A stretch of 64,000 bases of DNA from Mesonia algae (GCF_003253545.1 NZ_QKYV01000006.1:203152-267151); one strand, 5' to 3'. Shown: positions 14,796 to 24,585, counted from the first letter of the stretch. A program made the numbers and translations. Notes: generated from the letters alone by a model not told the origin.

Positions 14796-17246
14796 ATGAA
14801 TCACTTTGTAGATGTCATATTGCCGTTACCACTTCCGTCAAGGTTTACTTATCAGGTTCGAGAAGAAGAGATTGGTGACTTAAAGAAAGGAATGCGAGTG
14901 GCAGTTCCTTTTGGAAAAACGAAAGTATATACAGGTATTACTGCAAATATTCATCAAGAAGCTCCAAAAATCTATAAGGCAAAATTCATAGAGCAAATAT
15001 TGGATGATAAGCCTATCGTGACCCAAACGCAGTTAAAATTTTGGAAGTGGCTTTCTTCATATTATATGTGTGCAGAAGGAGATATCTTAAAAGCCGCTCT
15101 ACCAGGAGCTTTTTTATTGGAAAGCGAAACAGTAGTAGAATTAAACACCAAAACTGATATTGATGAAGAAGGTTTAACCGATGAAGAATATTTGGTTTAC
15201 GAAGCATTGCAGAATCAATCTGTCATTAAAATAAAAGAGATAAGCAATCTTTTAGGAAAGAAAAATGTACTCAACATATTACAAAAACTCGTAGCAAAGA
15301 ATGTGGCTGTAGTTAGTCAAGAGCTTTATAAGCAATATAAGCCTAAACTTATTAGGTATATAAAGTTAGCCGAGTTATATAATAAAGAAGAAGAATTACA
15401 ACAACTTTTAGAAACTTTAAATAATGCACCTAAGCAGAGTAGTGTTGTGTTAACCTTGTTTTCGCTTTTAGCAAAATCTAAAAAACCTATAAGTGTAAAG
15501 CAATTGATTAAAGAAAGTGAAGCCTCTGCGGCGATTATAAAAACCTTGGTAGATAAAGGTGTTTTAGATGAATATTATTTGCAGAAAGATCGAACAGATA
15601 CTCAGCAGCAAGTAGAAAAATTTCAAGTTAATCTCAACGAGAATCAACAACAAGCTTACACGGAAATAAATGAAAATTTTCAAGCTAATAAAGTTACTTT
15701 ATTACATGGAATAACCTCTTCAGGTAAAACTGAAATCTATATTCAACTTATTAAAGACGTTATTTCACAAGGAAAGCAAGTCCTCTATCTTTTACCTGAA
15801 ATTGCTTTAACCACGCAGCTTATATCTCGTCTACAACAATATTTTGGGGAAGATGTATTGGTATTTCATAGTAAATATTCGCTGAATGAAAGGGTGGAGG
15901 TTTATCAACACGTGTTAGAGCAAACCAAAGGAAAAATTGTGATTGGAGCCAGGTCCTCTATTTTTCTTCCTTTTCAAGATTTAGGGCTTATTATCGTAGA
16001 CGAATCTCATGAAACTACATTTAAACAATATGATCCTGCACCGCGTTACCATGCTAGAGATGCTTCTGTAGTGCTATCAAATATTACCAAAGCAAATTTA
16101 TTGTTAGGATCTGCGACACCAAGTTTAGAAAGTTACTTTAACGCACAGCATCATAAATATGGCTTAGTCTCATTAAATAGGCGATATGGTAATGTACTGC
16201 CTCCTCAAGTAGAATTAGTAGATGTAAAAGAAAAGTACAAAAAGAAGTTGATGAAAGGTCGATTTTCTGATACGCTTTTAGAGGAAATGAAAATTACCTT
16301 ATCGGAAGGGAAGCAAGTTATTCTTTTTCAAAACCGAAGAGGGTTTTCTCCCATCTTAGAATGTAATACATGTGGTCATTCGCCTCAATGTCCTAATTGT
16401 GATGTTAGTTTAACTTACCATAAGCACAACAATTCTTTGCGTTGTCATTACTGTGGCTATCATATAGCTATGCAATTGCAATGTATCGCCTGTAAGAGTA
16501 CAGAGGTGACTACTAAAGGTTTTGGTACAGAACAAATAGAAACAGAACTAAAATCCTTATTTCCTAATCATAAAATAGGAAGAATGGATTTGGATACCAC
16601 GCGTGGTAAACACGGATATGAAAAAATCATAACTGCTTTTGAGCAGCAAGAAATAGATATTCTTATAGGCACTCAAATGCTAACTAAAGGATTAGATTTT
16701 AGAAACGTGGATTTAGTAGGGGTGATGAGTGCAGATAGTCTTCTAAATTTCCCAGACTTTAGAGCTCATGAAAGGAGTTTTCATATGCTAGTGCAAGTAG
16801 CAGGGCGAGCAGGAAGAACAAAACAAAGAGGAAAGGTGCTTATTCAAACTTACAATCCGAATCATCAAATTTTGCAACAAGTAACTACGAATAGTTACCT
16901 TGAAATGTATAAAGAACAATTACAAGAGAGACAGAATTATAAATATCCGCCATTTTATAGATTGATTAAGCTAACTTTTAAAGCTAAAGATTTTAATACA
17001 GTAAATGAGGCTTCTTCATGGTTTGCTAAAGGTTTGATTCAAGGTTTAAAAGAAAATGTTTTAGGGCCAGAGTTTCCTCCCGTAGCAAGAATAAGAAATG
17101 AATATTATAAAAATATCATTATCAAGATTCCTCCAGAGCATTCAATCTCTAAAACAAAAGAATTTATAGAAAAAGTAAGAAAAACTTACGATTCTGTAGG
17201 AAGTTTTAAAAAAGTAAGGCTAATTTTAAACGTAGATCCTTATTAA
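14796..17246 (+). CDS. priA: primosomal replication protein N' (PriA helicase)
   Basis: Restarts stalled replication forks by loading the replicative helicase. 816 residues. In order: the N-terminal DNA-binding domain (DVILPLPLPSRFTYQV), Walker A in LLHGITSSGKTEIY (about 300), the DESHE Walker B-type motif, the cysteine-rich zinc insertion (CNTCG, CPNC, CHYCGY, CIACKS; about 525-570), then GTQMLTKGLDF and VAGRAGR in the second RecA lobe. The start (MNHFVDVILPLP) matches the family. Its last four bases overlap the convergent LytTR gene. Confidence 0.97.
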   Translation: MNHFVDVILPLPLPSRFTYQVREEEIGDLKKGMRVAVPFGKTKVYTGITANIHQEAPKIYKAKFIEQILDDKPIVTQTQLKFWKWLSSYYMCAEGDILKAALPGAFLLESETVVELNTKTDIDEEGLTDEEYLVYEALQNQSVIKIKEISNLLGKKNVLNILQKLVAKNVAVVSQELYKQYKPKLIRYIKLAELYNKEEELQQLLETLNNAPKQSSVVLTLFSLLAKSKKPISVKQLIKESEASAAIIKTLVDKGVLDEYYLQKDRTDTQQQVEKFQVNLNENQQQAYTEINENFQANKVTLLHGITSSGKTEIYIQLIKDVISQGKQVLYLLPEIALTTQLISRLQQYFGEDVLVFHSKYSLNERVEVYQHVLEQTKGKIVIGARSSIFLPFQDLGLIIVDESHETTFKQYDPAPRYHARDASVVLSNITKANLLLGSATPSLESYFNAQHHKYGLVSLNRRYGNVLPPQVELVDVKEKYKKKLMKGRFSDTLLEEMKITLSEGKQVILFQNRRGFSPILECNTCGHSPQCPNCDVSLTYHKHNNSLRCHYCGYHIAMQLQCIACKSTEVTTKGFGTEQIETELKSLFPNHKIGRMDLDTTRGKHGYEKIITAFEQQEIDILIGTQMLTKGLDFRNVDLVGVMSADSLLNFPDFRAHERSFHMLVQVAGRAGRTKQRGKVLIQTYNPNHQILQQVTTNSYLEMYKEQLQERQNYKYPPFYRLIKLTFKAKDFNTVNEASSWFAKGLIQGLKENVLGPEFPPVARIRNEYYKNIIIKIPPEHSISKTKEFIEKVRKTYDSVGSFKKVRLILNVDPY

Positions 17247-17962
17247 CTGTGGGTAATTATACCAGATAGAGCTTCTTCTAATGTTTTCTTACGGTTTCGG
17301 CTAATAGGCATTTCAAAATCATCAACCCAAATAGTTTTAGCATTGTAATGTTTTACTCTGAATAAGTTTATAATATACGACTTATGTATACGCATAAACT
17401 GATTTTTAGGCAGTTTTTCTTCAAAACCTTTCATGGTTGAAAGAACCGTATAAGTTTGGTCATCTGTAAAAACCTTTACATAGTCTCCAAAAGCTTCAAC
17501 GTACTTTACATTCTTTAGGAAAAGCTTAAAGTTTTTGAGGTTACTTTTTATAAAAATGTAATTACTATCACTAGAATAGAGTTTTTCGTTCTTTAAATAA
17601 TGAAGATCAATTGCTTTTTTTACCGCTATATTAAACCTTTTAATTTCTACGGGTTTCTGTAAGTAATCGACAGCTTCATAATCAAAAGCTTGGAAAGCAT
17701 ACTGGGTTTTACCTGTAATGAAAATAATATCTGGTTTAATTTCAAGATTATCTAATAAATCAAACCCCGACAGAATAGGCATTTCAATATCTAAAAATAT
17801 TAAATCGACCTCTAGTTTATTTAAAACCTCTTTAGTTTTTAGACCGTTATTATATTCTCCAACAAGCTCAAGGTTAGGGTGATCTTTAACTAATTTAGTA
17901 ATAGATAATCGTTGTATACTCGAATCGTCTACTACGATACATTTTAACTTAATATCTTTCAA
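17243..17962 (-). CDS. LytTR-family response regulator
   Basis: 239 residues. An N-terminal receiver domain with acidic pair D12/D13, phosphoacceptor D58 (LIFLDIEMP), T/K positions (ITGKTQYA, YLQKPVEI), then a C-terminal LytTR DNA-binding domain (FIKSNLKNFKLFLKNVKYVE, MRIHKSYIINL). No histidine kinase lies beside it, so its partner is elsewhere. In Bacteroidota such regulators usually work with LytS-like kinases. Confidence 0.93.
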   Translation of the reverse strand: MKDIKLKCIVVDDSSIQRLSITKLVKDHPNLELVGEYNNGLKTKEVLNKLEVDLIFLDIEMPILSGFDLLDNLEIKPDIIFITGKTQYAFQAFDYEAVDYLQKPVEIKRFNIAVKKAIDLHYLKNEKLYSSDSNYIFIKSNLKNFKLFLKNVKYVEAFGDYVKVFTDDQTYTVLSTMKGFEEKLPKNQFMRIHKSYIINLFRVKHYNAKTIWVDDFEMPISRNRKKTLEEALSGIITHS

Positions 17963-18166
17963 AATAAAATTATGTTTGTTTTTTTAAATCATACGAAATT
18001 TAAGCACTTTTAGATTTCTAAAAATAGAAACTTATTTATAAAGCACAAAAACTAATACTAAAGTTAAATTTAGCATAAATTTTTCGATTTTTAAACCATC
18101 ATAGGTCTTTTTTAAATCTCTCTTAAACAAATTGAGAGTCAAAAATAAACAAAAAACCTCTGTATA

Positions 18167-18197
18167 TTGTTATAATAAAAAAAAAGAATTACTTTTG
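18167..18197 (+). promoter_or_regulatory. canonical Bacteroidota promoter of the rpsF operon
   Basis: TTG at 18167-18169, a 20-base spacer, then TACTTTTG at 18190-18197: an exact -33 TTG / -7 TAnnTTTG promoter, 24 bases before the rpsF ATG. It is the best-formed promoter in the window and supports the downstream ATG at 18222 as the real rpsF start. Confidence 0.8.
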
Positions 18198-18221
18198 CAC
18201 TCAATTTTAAATAAACTATTT

Positions 18222-18560
18222 ATGAATCATTATGAAACTGTTTTCATCTTGAATCCCGTTTTATCTGATGAGCAGGTAAAGGAGACAGTTAAGAAATACG
18301 AAGATTTTCTTATTTCTAAAGGTGCCAAGATGATCAACAAAGAAAATTGGGGGCTTAAAAAATTAGCTTACCCAATTCAACACAAAAAGAGTGGATTTTA
18401 CAACTTATTCGAATTTCAAGTAGATGGAGAAGTAATTGAGCCTTTAGAATTATTGTTTAGAAGAGAAGAGCGTATGATGCGTTACCTTACTGTAAAACTA
18501 GACAAACATGCAGTAGCTTGGGCAGAGAAGAGAGTAAAAAGAAACAAAGAAAAAGCGTAA
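18222..18560 (+). CDS. rpsF: 30S ribosomal protein S6
   Basis: 112 residues starting MNHYETVFILNPVLSDEQV, the standard S6 N-terminus. An in-frame extension to 18132 is rejected because it precedes and spans the promoter. Conserved KENWGLKKLAYPIQHKKSGFY and the C-terminal RREERMMRYLTVKLDK are present. S6 pairs with S18 on the 30S platform. First gene of the rpsF-rpsR-rplI operon. Confidence 0.98.
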   Translation: MNHYETVFILNPVLSDEQVKETVKKYEDFLISKGAKMINKENWGLKKLAYPIQHKKSGFYNLFEFQVDGEVIEPLELLFRREERMMRYLTVKLDKHAVAWAEKRVKRNKEKA

Positions 18561-18563
18561 GTT

Positions 18564-18860
18564 ATGTCATCTATAGAGCAACAAGCAAAAGGAAAGAAAG
18601 ACGGAGAAATTAGATATTTAACTCCGCTTAATATCGAGACGTCAAAGACAAAAAAGTATTGTCGTTTTAAAAGATCAGGAATTAAGTATATCGATTACAA
18701 AGATCCAGATTTTTTAATGGCATTTGTAAATGAGCAAGGTAAACTTTTACCTCGTAGATTAACAGGGACTTCTTTGAAGTATCAAAGAAAAACTGCTGTA
18801 GCGGTAAAAAGAGCTCGTCACTTAGCATTAATGCCATACGTTGGTGATTTATTAAAATAA
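18564..18860 (+). CDS. rpsR: 30S ribosomal protein S18
   Basis: 98 residues. Conserved [47 protein letters not shown] and a basic character are typical of S18, which binds S6 on the 30S subunit. Starts 4 bases after rpsF. The 20-residue N-terminal extension is usual for the Bacteroidota form. Confidence 0.98.
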   Translation: MSSIEQQAKGKKDGEIRYLTPLNIETSKTKKYCRFKRSGIKYIDYKDPDFLMAFVNEQGKLLPRRLTGTSLKYQRKTAVAVKRARHLALMPYVGDLLK

Positions 18861-18873
18861 AAAATACGACATT

Positions 18874-19326
18874 ATGGAATTGATTTTAAAAAGAGACGTA
18901 GAAAACTTAGGATTTACTAATGATGTTGTAAACGTAAAAAACGGTTACGGAAGAAATTATTTAATCCCACAAGGACACGCTGAGCTAGCTACACCATCTG
19001 CAAAGAAAGTGTTAGCTGAAACGTTGAAACAACGTGCTTATAAAGAGCAAAAGAATATAGATGAAGCTAAAAAACAATCTGAAAAGCTTAACGGAATTGA
19101 GCTTAAGCTTACTGCAAAAGCAGGAGCTGGAGATAAAATGTTTGGAAGCATTACTACTGCAGATGTAAGCGAAGCTTTATCTAAAGAAGGAGTAGACATC
19201 GATAAAAAATATATCTCAATTCTTGGTGGAAACATTAAGAGATTAGGACAATATGAAGCAAAACTTCGTTTCCATAGAGAAGTGATTTCTAGCTTAACTT
19301 TTGATGTAGTAGGAGAAGCTAAATAA
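18874..19326 (+). CDS. rplI: 50S ribosomal protein L9
   Basis: 150 residues. Begins MELILKRDVENLGFTNDVV, with the L9 signature VKNGYGRNYLIPQGHAELAT and the long connecting helix (residues 40-75), then the C-terminal rRNA-binding domain. Last gene of the operon, 13 bases after rpsR and followed by a clear terminator. Confidence 0.98.
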   Translation: MELILKRDVENLGFTNDVVNVKNGYGRNYLIPQGHAELATPSAKKVLAETLKQRAYKEQKNIDEAKKQSEKLNGIELKLTAKAGAGDKMFGSITTADVSEALSKEGVDIDKKYISILGGNIKRLGQYEAKLRFHREVISSLTFDVVGEAK

Positions 19327-19349
19327 ACTTTTTTTACTTTAAGAATAAG

Positions 19350-19380
19350 AACCTACTCTCAAAAAGAGTAGGTTTTTTTT
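19350..19380 (+). terminator. intrinsic terminator of the rpsF-rpsR-rplI operon
   Basis: Hairpin CCTACTCT-CAAAA-AGAGTAGG (arms 19352-19359 and 19365-19372) followed by eight T. Confidence 0.88.
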
Positions 19381-19469
19381 GTATTTAAAACTTATGCTTA
19401 TGTGTGACTTATGTTACTCTAGTAATAAAATTGTTTTAACATCTTTGTAAAAATAAAACAAAATAAAAT

Positions 19470-20021
19470 ATGAATTGGATATATGAGCCCTGGCCTTGGT
19501 ACATTGGAGGACCCGCTATTGCCTTTATTATGCTATTACTTTTAATCATAGGAAAACAGTTTGGAATGTCATCCAACTTAAGAACCATGTGTTCTATAGG
19601 AGGAGCAGAAAAGTGGAGTGACTTTTTCAATTGGGACTGGAAAGCACAACGATGGAATTTGGTTGTGATGTTGGGAGCAGCTATTGGAGGTTATTTATCT
19701 TATAATTTTTTATCGACTAACGTGGTCAATATTAATGATGCTTTAATTCCGCAGTTGGAAGCTTACGGAATTTTCTCAGCAGACCAAACCTACATGCCCA
19801 CAGAGATTTTTGCATTAGAAAGTTTAAACCTTAAAACAATAAGCATTCTTATTCTTGGCGGAATATTAGTAGGATTTGGGGCTCGCTATGCGGGAGGTTG
19901 TACCTCAGGACACGGTATTTCTGGTTTAAGCAATCTTCAGTTACCATCTTTAATAGCCATTGTAGGTTTTTTTATAGGAGGCTTAGTGATGGTACATTTA
20001 TTTTATCCTTTAATTTTTTAA
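19470..20021 (+). CDS. YeeE/YedE family membrane protein, first half of a split transporter
   Basis: 183 residues with about five hydrophobic segments. GARYAGGCTSGHGISGLSNLQLPSL is the conserved family motif with its Cys, which in characterised YeeE (thiosulfate importer) lies on the transport path. YeeE is a single polypeptide of about 350 residues; here its two halves are separate genes, the next starting two bases later. The likely substrate is thiosulfate or another reduced-sulfur compound, inferred from family. No sulfurtransferase gene is adjacent. Confidence 0.88.
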   Translation: MNWIYEPWPWYIGGPAIAFIMLLLLIIGKQFGMSSNLRTMCSIGGAEKWSDFFNWDWKAQRWNLVVMLGAAIGGYLSYNFLSTNVVNINDALIPQLEAYGIFSADQTYMPTEIFALESLNLKTISILILGGILVGFGARYAGGCTSGHGISGLSNLQLPSLIAIVGFFIGGLVMVHLFYPLIF

Positions 20022-20022
20022 T

Positions 20023-20436
20023 ATGAAAACATTAGTTTATTTACTTATCGGAATTATTTTTGGAATTGTCATGTACAAATCTGAAGCAGCCTCTTGGTTT
20101 AGAATTTATGAAATGTTTCAATTTGGTTCTTTCCATATGTACGGTATTATGGGGTCTGCAGTCGTCATAGGTATGATAGGAGTGCAGTGGCTCAAAAAGA
20201 AAAAAGTGAAAGCTTTAGATGGAACTAGTCTTTCATTAACACCCAAAGATAAAGGTGTAAAGCGCTATCTTTTTGGCGGTATAATATTTGGTTTAGGATG
20301 GGGATTAGTCGGCGCCTGTCCAGGGCCTATGTATACCTTAGTAGGTGCAGGTTTTGTATCAATTTTCTTAATCCTTTTAGGAGCAATTATAGGAACCTTT
20401 TTTTACGGTTTGTTAAAAGGAAAATTACCACATTAA
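20023..20436 (+). CDS. YeeE/YedE (DUF6691-type) membrane protein, second half of a split transporter
   Basis: 137 residues with about four hydrophobic segments. GWGLVGACPGPMYTLVGAG is the counterpart Cys motif to that in the upstream gene. It follows after a one-base gap, so both are expected from one message in equal amounts, probably forming one complex. A strong terminator lies just after the stop. Confidence 0.88.
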   Translation: MKTLVYLLIGIIFGIVMYKSEAASWFRIYEMFQFGSFHMYGIMGSAVVIGMIGVQWLKKKKVKALDGTSLSLTPKDKGVKRYLFGGIIFGLGWGLVGACPGPMYTLVGAGFVSIFLILLGAIIGTFFYGLLKGKLPH

Positions 20437-20450
20437 ATATTGAATACTCT

Positions 20451-20486
20451 AAAAAAAAAAGCCCAGAAATTCTGGGCTTTTTTTTA
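20451..20486. terminator. bidirectional terminator between YeeE operon and a lipoprotein gene
   Basis: GCCCAGAA/TTCTGGGC hairpin (20461-20468 and 20470-20477) with ten A on the left and a T-run on the right, so it works for both convergent genes. Confidence 0.88.
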
Positions 20487-20504
20487 TTTAAAAACAATTA
20501 TTAT

Positions 20505-20870
20505 TTATTTTTTCAAAGGAGCACCAACAGGAATACCACAATCATGACCAGGTTCTCCGTGGGGAGGATTGGTATTTTCTGTTTTTCTAGCTTGTTGCTG
20601 TACAGGATTTCCATTTACCTGAATTTGTTGTTGTTGGTTTGCAGGTTTGCTGTTTAAAGGAGCTCCAACAGGAATATCGCATCTGTGACCAGCTTCACCA
20701 TGAGGTGGATTTGCAGCATCATTTTCAGGCGTTGTATTTTCCTTTTGTGGTGTTGTTTCCTCTTTTTGTACCTCTTCAGGATTAGACTTATCGTCTTTAC
20801 AAGAAAGTGTGAGCGTACCTAATGCTATTAGAATAACAAACGAAAATAATTTTGTGTTTTTTAAAGTCAT
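20505..20870 (-). CDS. lipoprotein with duplicated NPPHG-PGH-C-IPVGAPL motif
   Basis: 121 residues. Signal with lipobox (LGTLTLSCKDD), so a lipidated periplasmic or outer-membrane protein. The mature part is low complexity (Glu/Thr/Gln/Asn-rich) carrying two near-identical motifs: NPPHGEAGHRCDIPVGAPL (about residue 54) and NPPHGEPGHDCGIPVGAPL (C-terminal end). Each has two His and one Cys, a plausible metal or thiol site. I recall this motif in other Bacteroidota lipoproteins, but know no function. It faces the YeeE operon across a shared terminator. Confidence 0.75.
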   Translation of the reverse strand: MTLKNTKLFSFVILIALGTLTLSCKDDKSNPEEVQKEETTPQKENTTPENDAANPPHGEAGHRCDIPVGAPLNSKPANQQQQIQVNGNPVQQQARKTENTNPPHGEPGHDCGIPVGAPLKK

Positions 20871-21034
20871 TTCTAGGGTTTTTCAAGTTTCGCTAAAGTT
20901 ACGATAAATTAAAGTATTAAGGTGTTAAGGCTCAAAACATGCCTTCTAATCAATTAAAATAAAGTCAAGCAACTCAAAAACTTTCATTTTTTATATATTT
21001 ACCCCACAATCATTATTATAGATCAACTATTATT

Positions 21035-21520
21035 ATGGATAAAAATTATCGTGTAAACGTAAACGAAGATATAGAACTAAATTTCACCTTAGATAACATT
21101 CAAAATCTTGATGTACAAGAAATTTCCGAAAATAAATATCATGTTTTAAAAAACCACCGATCTTTTAAAACAGAAATTATCGATAAAGACATTTTAAAAC
21201 GACAATACACAGTAAAAATTAATGGCAATACTTATCAAATTGACATTGCGACGGAACTTGATTTGTTAATCGAAGAAATGGGACTGTCACTTGGTAATGC
21301 ACAAATGGTAAATGATATTAAAGCTCCTATGCCAGGACTTATCTTAGAAGTAAATGTAAAAGAAGGTGATGAGGTAAAAGAAGGAGATTATTTGTTGGTT
21401 TTAGAAGCGATGAAGATGGAAAACACCTTAACTGCGCCAAGAGACGGAGTGGTAAAATCTATTTCTATCGCCAATGGAGAGACAGTTGAAAAAAATCAAT
21501 TACTTATTGAAATGGAATAA
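21035..21520 (+). CDS. biotin carboxyl carrier subunit of an acyl-CoA carboxylase
   Basis: 161 residues. The C-terminal biotinyl domain contains the AMKMEN motif, with K127 the biotin site, framed by MPGLILEVNVKEGDEV and VVKSISIANGETV. The N-terminal ~85 residues are the extension commonly seen in BCCP subunits of propionyl/acetyl-CoA carboxylases. First gene of a three-gene cluster, 50 bases before the biotin carboxylase gene. Confidence 0.94.
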   Translation: MDKNYRVNVNEDIELNFTLDNIQNLDVQEISENKYHVLKNHRSFKTEIIDKDILKRQYTVKINGNTYQIDIATELDLLIEEMGLSLGNAQMVNDIKAPMPGLILEVNVKEGDEVKEGDYLLVLEAMKMENTLTAPRDGVVKSISIANGETVEKNQLLIEME

Positions 21521-21535
21521 TTTTGCAAAGCCAGT

Positions 21536-21548
21536 CGCTTTCGCGGAA
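21536..21548 (+). repeat. dispersed 13-mer CGCTTNCGCGGAA, copy 2
   Basis: Exact match (CGCTTTCGCGGAA). The only intergenic copy, in the 50-base gap between the biotin carrier and biotin carboxylase genes. Confidence 0.75.
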
Positions 21549-21570
21549 ATAAACGAAATTTAAGAACAAG

Positions 21571-23016
21571 ATGATTAAAAAAATATTAGTAGCCAATAGA
21601 GGTGAAATTGCTATAAGAGTAATGCAGACAGCCCAAAAAATGGGAATAAAAACAGTAGCAGTCTTCTCTGAAGCCGATAGAAATTCGCCCCACGTAAAAT
21701 TTGCAGATGAAGCAGTTTGCATAGGACCTGCGCCTTCCAATGAATCTTATTTAAAAACTGATACCATAATTAATGTAGCAAAAGAATTAAGCGTAGATGC
21801 GATTCATCCTGGTTATGGGTTTTTAAGTGAAAATGCAGGCTTTGCGGAAGAAGTGGAAAATAACAACATTATCTTTATTGGTCCTAAATCTAAAGCTATT
21901 AAAGTAATGGGAAGTAAGCTAGCAGCAAAAGATGCTGTAAAAGCTTATGATATTCCTATGGTTCCAGGTATTGATGAAGCCATTACCGACCCTAATAAAG
22001 CGAAAGAAATTGCAAAAGAGATTGGTTTTCCAATTCTTATCAAAGCCTCCGCAGGAGGTGGAGGAAAAGGGATGCGAGTGGTGGAACAAGAGACCGAACT
22101 CGAAGACCAAATGAAAAGAGCGATTAGTGAAGCAGAATCTGCTTTTGGTGATGGTTCTGTTTTTATCGAAAAATATGTAGGTTCTCCTCGTCATATAGAA
22201 ATTCAAGTTTTAGCCGATACCCACGGTAACGTCATACACTTAGTTGAAAGAGAATGTAGTGTACAGCGTCGTCATCAAAAAGTGGTAGAAGAAGCTCCAT
22301 CTGTCGTATTAACTTCATCAATTCGAGAGAAAATGGGAGAAGCTGCAGTAAAAGTAGCAAAAGCTTGTGATTATGTGGGAGCAGGAACTGTAGAGTTCTT
22401 GTTAGACGAGCAAAAGAATTTTTACTTTTTAGAGATGAATACACGTTTACAGGTAGAACATCCCGTTACTGAATTAGTGACAGGAATCGACCTTGTTGAA
22501 CAACAAATTCGTGTGGCTAGAGGAGAAACTTTAGCGTTTCAACAAGAAGACGTTACAATTAGTGGACATGCGGTAGAATTGAGAGTGTATGCAGAAAATC
22601 CATTAGATAATTTCTTACCAAGTGTAGGTACTTTAGAAAGATATAGACTTCCGAAAGGGGAAAATATAAGAGTTGATAATGGATTTGAAGAAGGAATGGA
22701 AGTCCCTATCTATTACGATCCCATGCTAGCTAAGCTTATCACTTATGGAAATACTAGAGAAGAAGCTATACAATTAATGATTGAAGCCATTGCAAATTAT
22801 GAAGTAGAAGGAGTAATGACTACTTTGCCCTTTGGGAAATTTGTGATGGAACATGAAGCTTTTAGAACGGGTGATTTTGATACTCATTTTGTCAAAAATT
22901 ATTACGCACCAGAAAAATTAGAAGAACAAACTAAAGAAGAAGCTCAATTAGCTGCGCTTATCGCTTTAAAGCAATATTTAAAAGACGAAAAGCAAGTTAG
23001 ATTACCCAACGCATAA
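21571..23016 (+). CDS. accC: biotin carboxylase subunit of an acyl-CoA carboxylase
   Basis: 481 residues. Uses ATP and bicarbonate to carboxylate the biotin on the carrier subunit. Seen: KILVANRGEIAIRVMQTA, the ATP-grasp glycine loop ASAGGGGKGMRVV (about 160), HIEIQVLADTHG, ECSVQRRHQKVVEEAPS, and the metal-ligand segment EMNTRLQVEHPVTE. About 30 residues longer than E. coli AccC, with the extra length at the C-terminus. Second gene of the acyl-CoA carboxylase operon. Confidence 0.96.
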   Translation: MIKKILVANRGEIAIRVMQTAQKMGIKTVAVFSEADRNSPHVKFADEAVCIGPAPSNESYLKTDTIINVAKELSVDAIHPGYGFLSENAGFAEEVENNNIIFIGPKSKAIKVMGSKLAAKDAVKAYDIPMVPGIDEAITDPNKAKEIAKEIGFPILIKASAGGGGKGMRVVEQETELEDQMKRAISEAESAFGDGSVFIEKYVGSPRHIEIQVLADTHGNVIHLVERECSVQRRHQKVVEEAPSVVLTSSIREKMGEAAVKVAKACDYVGAGTVEFLLDEQKNFYFLEMNTRLQVEHPVTELVTGIDLVEQQIRVARGETLAFQQEDVTISGHAVELRVYAENPLDNFLPSVGTLERYRLPKGENIRVDNGFEEGMEVPIYYDPMLAKLITYGNTREEAIQLMIEAIANYEVEGVMTTLPFGKFVMEHEAFRTGDFDTHFVKNYYAPEKLEEQTKEEAQLAALIALKQYLKDEKQVRLPNA

Positions 23017-23043
23017 ATTCAGTCGAAAAGAGAATACAAAAGT

Positions 23044-24585
23044 ATGAGTCAAAATATAGAAAAATTAAACGAAAAAATTGCTTTAGCACATTTAGGAGGA
23101 GGGGAGAAGCGTATTGCAAAGCAACATGACAAGAAAAAACTCACCGCTAGAGAACGTGTAGAATATTTATTAGATGACGGTTCTTTTGAAGAAATTGGTA
23201 TTTTGGTTACACACCGTACTACCGATTTTGGTATGGAAAATCAACAATATTATGGCGATGGAGTCATCACAGGTTACGGAACAATTCACGGAAAGTTAGT
23301 TTATATCTTTGCACAAGATTTCACGGTCTTTGGAGGAGCTTTATCTGAAACTCACGCAGAAAAGATATGTAAAGTAATGGATCTAGCTGTAAAAGTAGGT
23401 GCACCTATGATTGGTTTAAACGATTCTGGAGGTGCACGTATTCAAGAAGGGGTACGCTCTTTAGGCGGTTATGCCGATATTTTTCATCGTAACGTAAAAG
23501 CTTCAGGTGTAATTCCGCAAATATCAGCAATAATGGGTCCGTGTGCTGGAGGGGCTGTGTATTCTCCCGCTATGACAGATTTTACACTAATGGTTCAAGA
23601 TACAAGTTATATGTTTGTAACGGGACCTAATGTTGTAAAAACAGTTACCAACGAAGAAGTTACTTCAGAAGAGTTAGGAGGGGCAAGCACACATTCAACT
23701 AAATCGGGTGTTACTCATATTACCTCTTTTAATGATATTGCTTGTTTAGAAGATATTAAAAAGCTAATAAGCTATATGCCTCAGAGCAATAAGGAAAAGC
23801 CAGCTAAACTTCCCTATGAATTAGGGGATGAAGTTAGGGAGAAATTAGATACCTTAATTCCAGATAGTTCTAATAAACCTTATGATATGCACGAGGTAAT
23901 TAGTGGTATTATTGATGGAGATTCTTTCTTTGAGATTCATAAAGATTATGCAGAAAATATAATCGTAGGTTTTGCTCGCTTAGGCGGAAGAAGTATTGGA
24001 GTAGTAGCCAATCAGCCTATGAGTTTAGCAGGAGTTTTAGATGTAGATTCTTCAAAAAAAGCAGCTAGGTTTACTCGTTATTGTGATTGTTTTAATATTC
24101 CATTATTAGTCTTAGTAGATGTACCAGGTTTCTTACCAGGAACCGATCAAGAATGGAACGGAATTATCCTTCACGGAGCTAAACTTTTATACGCTTTAAG
24201 TGAAGCTACAGTGCCAAAAGTAACAGTAATTACACGTAAAGCTTATGGTGGAGCTTACGATGTAATGAATTCAAAGCATATTGGAGCTGATCTAAATTTT
24301 GCTTGGCCAACTGCAGAGATTGCAGTTATGGGAGCAAAAGGAGCTAGTGAAATAATTTTTAGAAAAGAAATTAAAGAAGCCGACGATTCTGAACAGAAAT
24401 TAGCCGAGAAAGAAGCAGAGTACGCTGAGTTATTCGCCAATCCCTTTGAAGCAGCCAAACGAGGCTTTATTGATGAAGTGATTATGCCCAGAGATACGAG
24501 AAGAAAACTTCTAAAGGCTTTTAGCATGCTAGAAAATAAAGAAGTACTAAGACCCAATCGTAAACATGGCAACATTCCTTTATAA
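23044..24585 (+). CDS. acyl-CoA (propionyl/acetyl-CoA) carboxylase, carboxyltransferase beta subunit
   Basis: 513 residues, a full-length fused carboxyltransferase of the PccB type rather than the split AccA/AccD type. Seen: [39 protein letters not shown] in the first crotonase-like half, and [18 protein letters not shown] and [19 protein letters not shown] in the second. Transfers CO2 from biotin to propionyl-CoA or acetyl-CoA; the sequence alone does not settle which. Completes the enzyme with the two preceding genes. Confidence 0.95.
   Translation: MSQNIEKLNEKIALAHLGGGEKRIAKQHDKKKLTARERVEYLLDDGSFEEIGILVTHRTTDFGMENQQYYGDGVITGYGTIHGKLVYIFAQDFTVFGGALSETHAEKICKVMDLAVKVGAPMIGLNDSGGARIQEGVRSLGGYADIFHRNVKASGVIPQISAIMGPCAGGAVYSPAMTDFTLMVQDTSYMFVTGPNVVKTVTNEEVTSEELGGASTHSTKSGVTHITSFNDIACLEDIKKLISYMPQSNKEKPAKLPYELGDEVREKLDTLIPDSSNKPYDMHEVISGIIDGDSFFEIHKDYAENIIVGFARLGGRSIGVVANQPMSLAGVLDVDSSKKAARFTRYCDCFNIPLLVLVDVPGFLPGTDQEWNGIILHGAKLLYALSEATVPKVTVITRKAYGGAYDVMNSKHIGADLNFAWPTAEIAVMGAKGASEIIFRKEIKEADDSEQKLAEKEAEYAELFANPFEAAKRGFIDEVIMPRDTRRKLLKAFSMLENKEVLRPNRKHGNIPL

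Noticed and set aside
18132..18221. Longer N-terminus of rpsF
   Set aside because: The promoter lies within it and the family start is at 18222.
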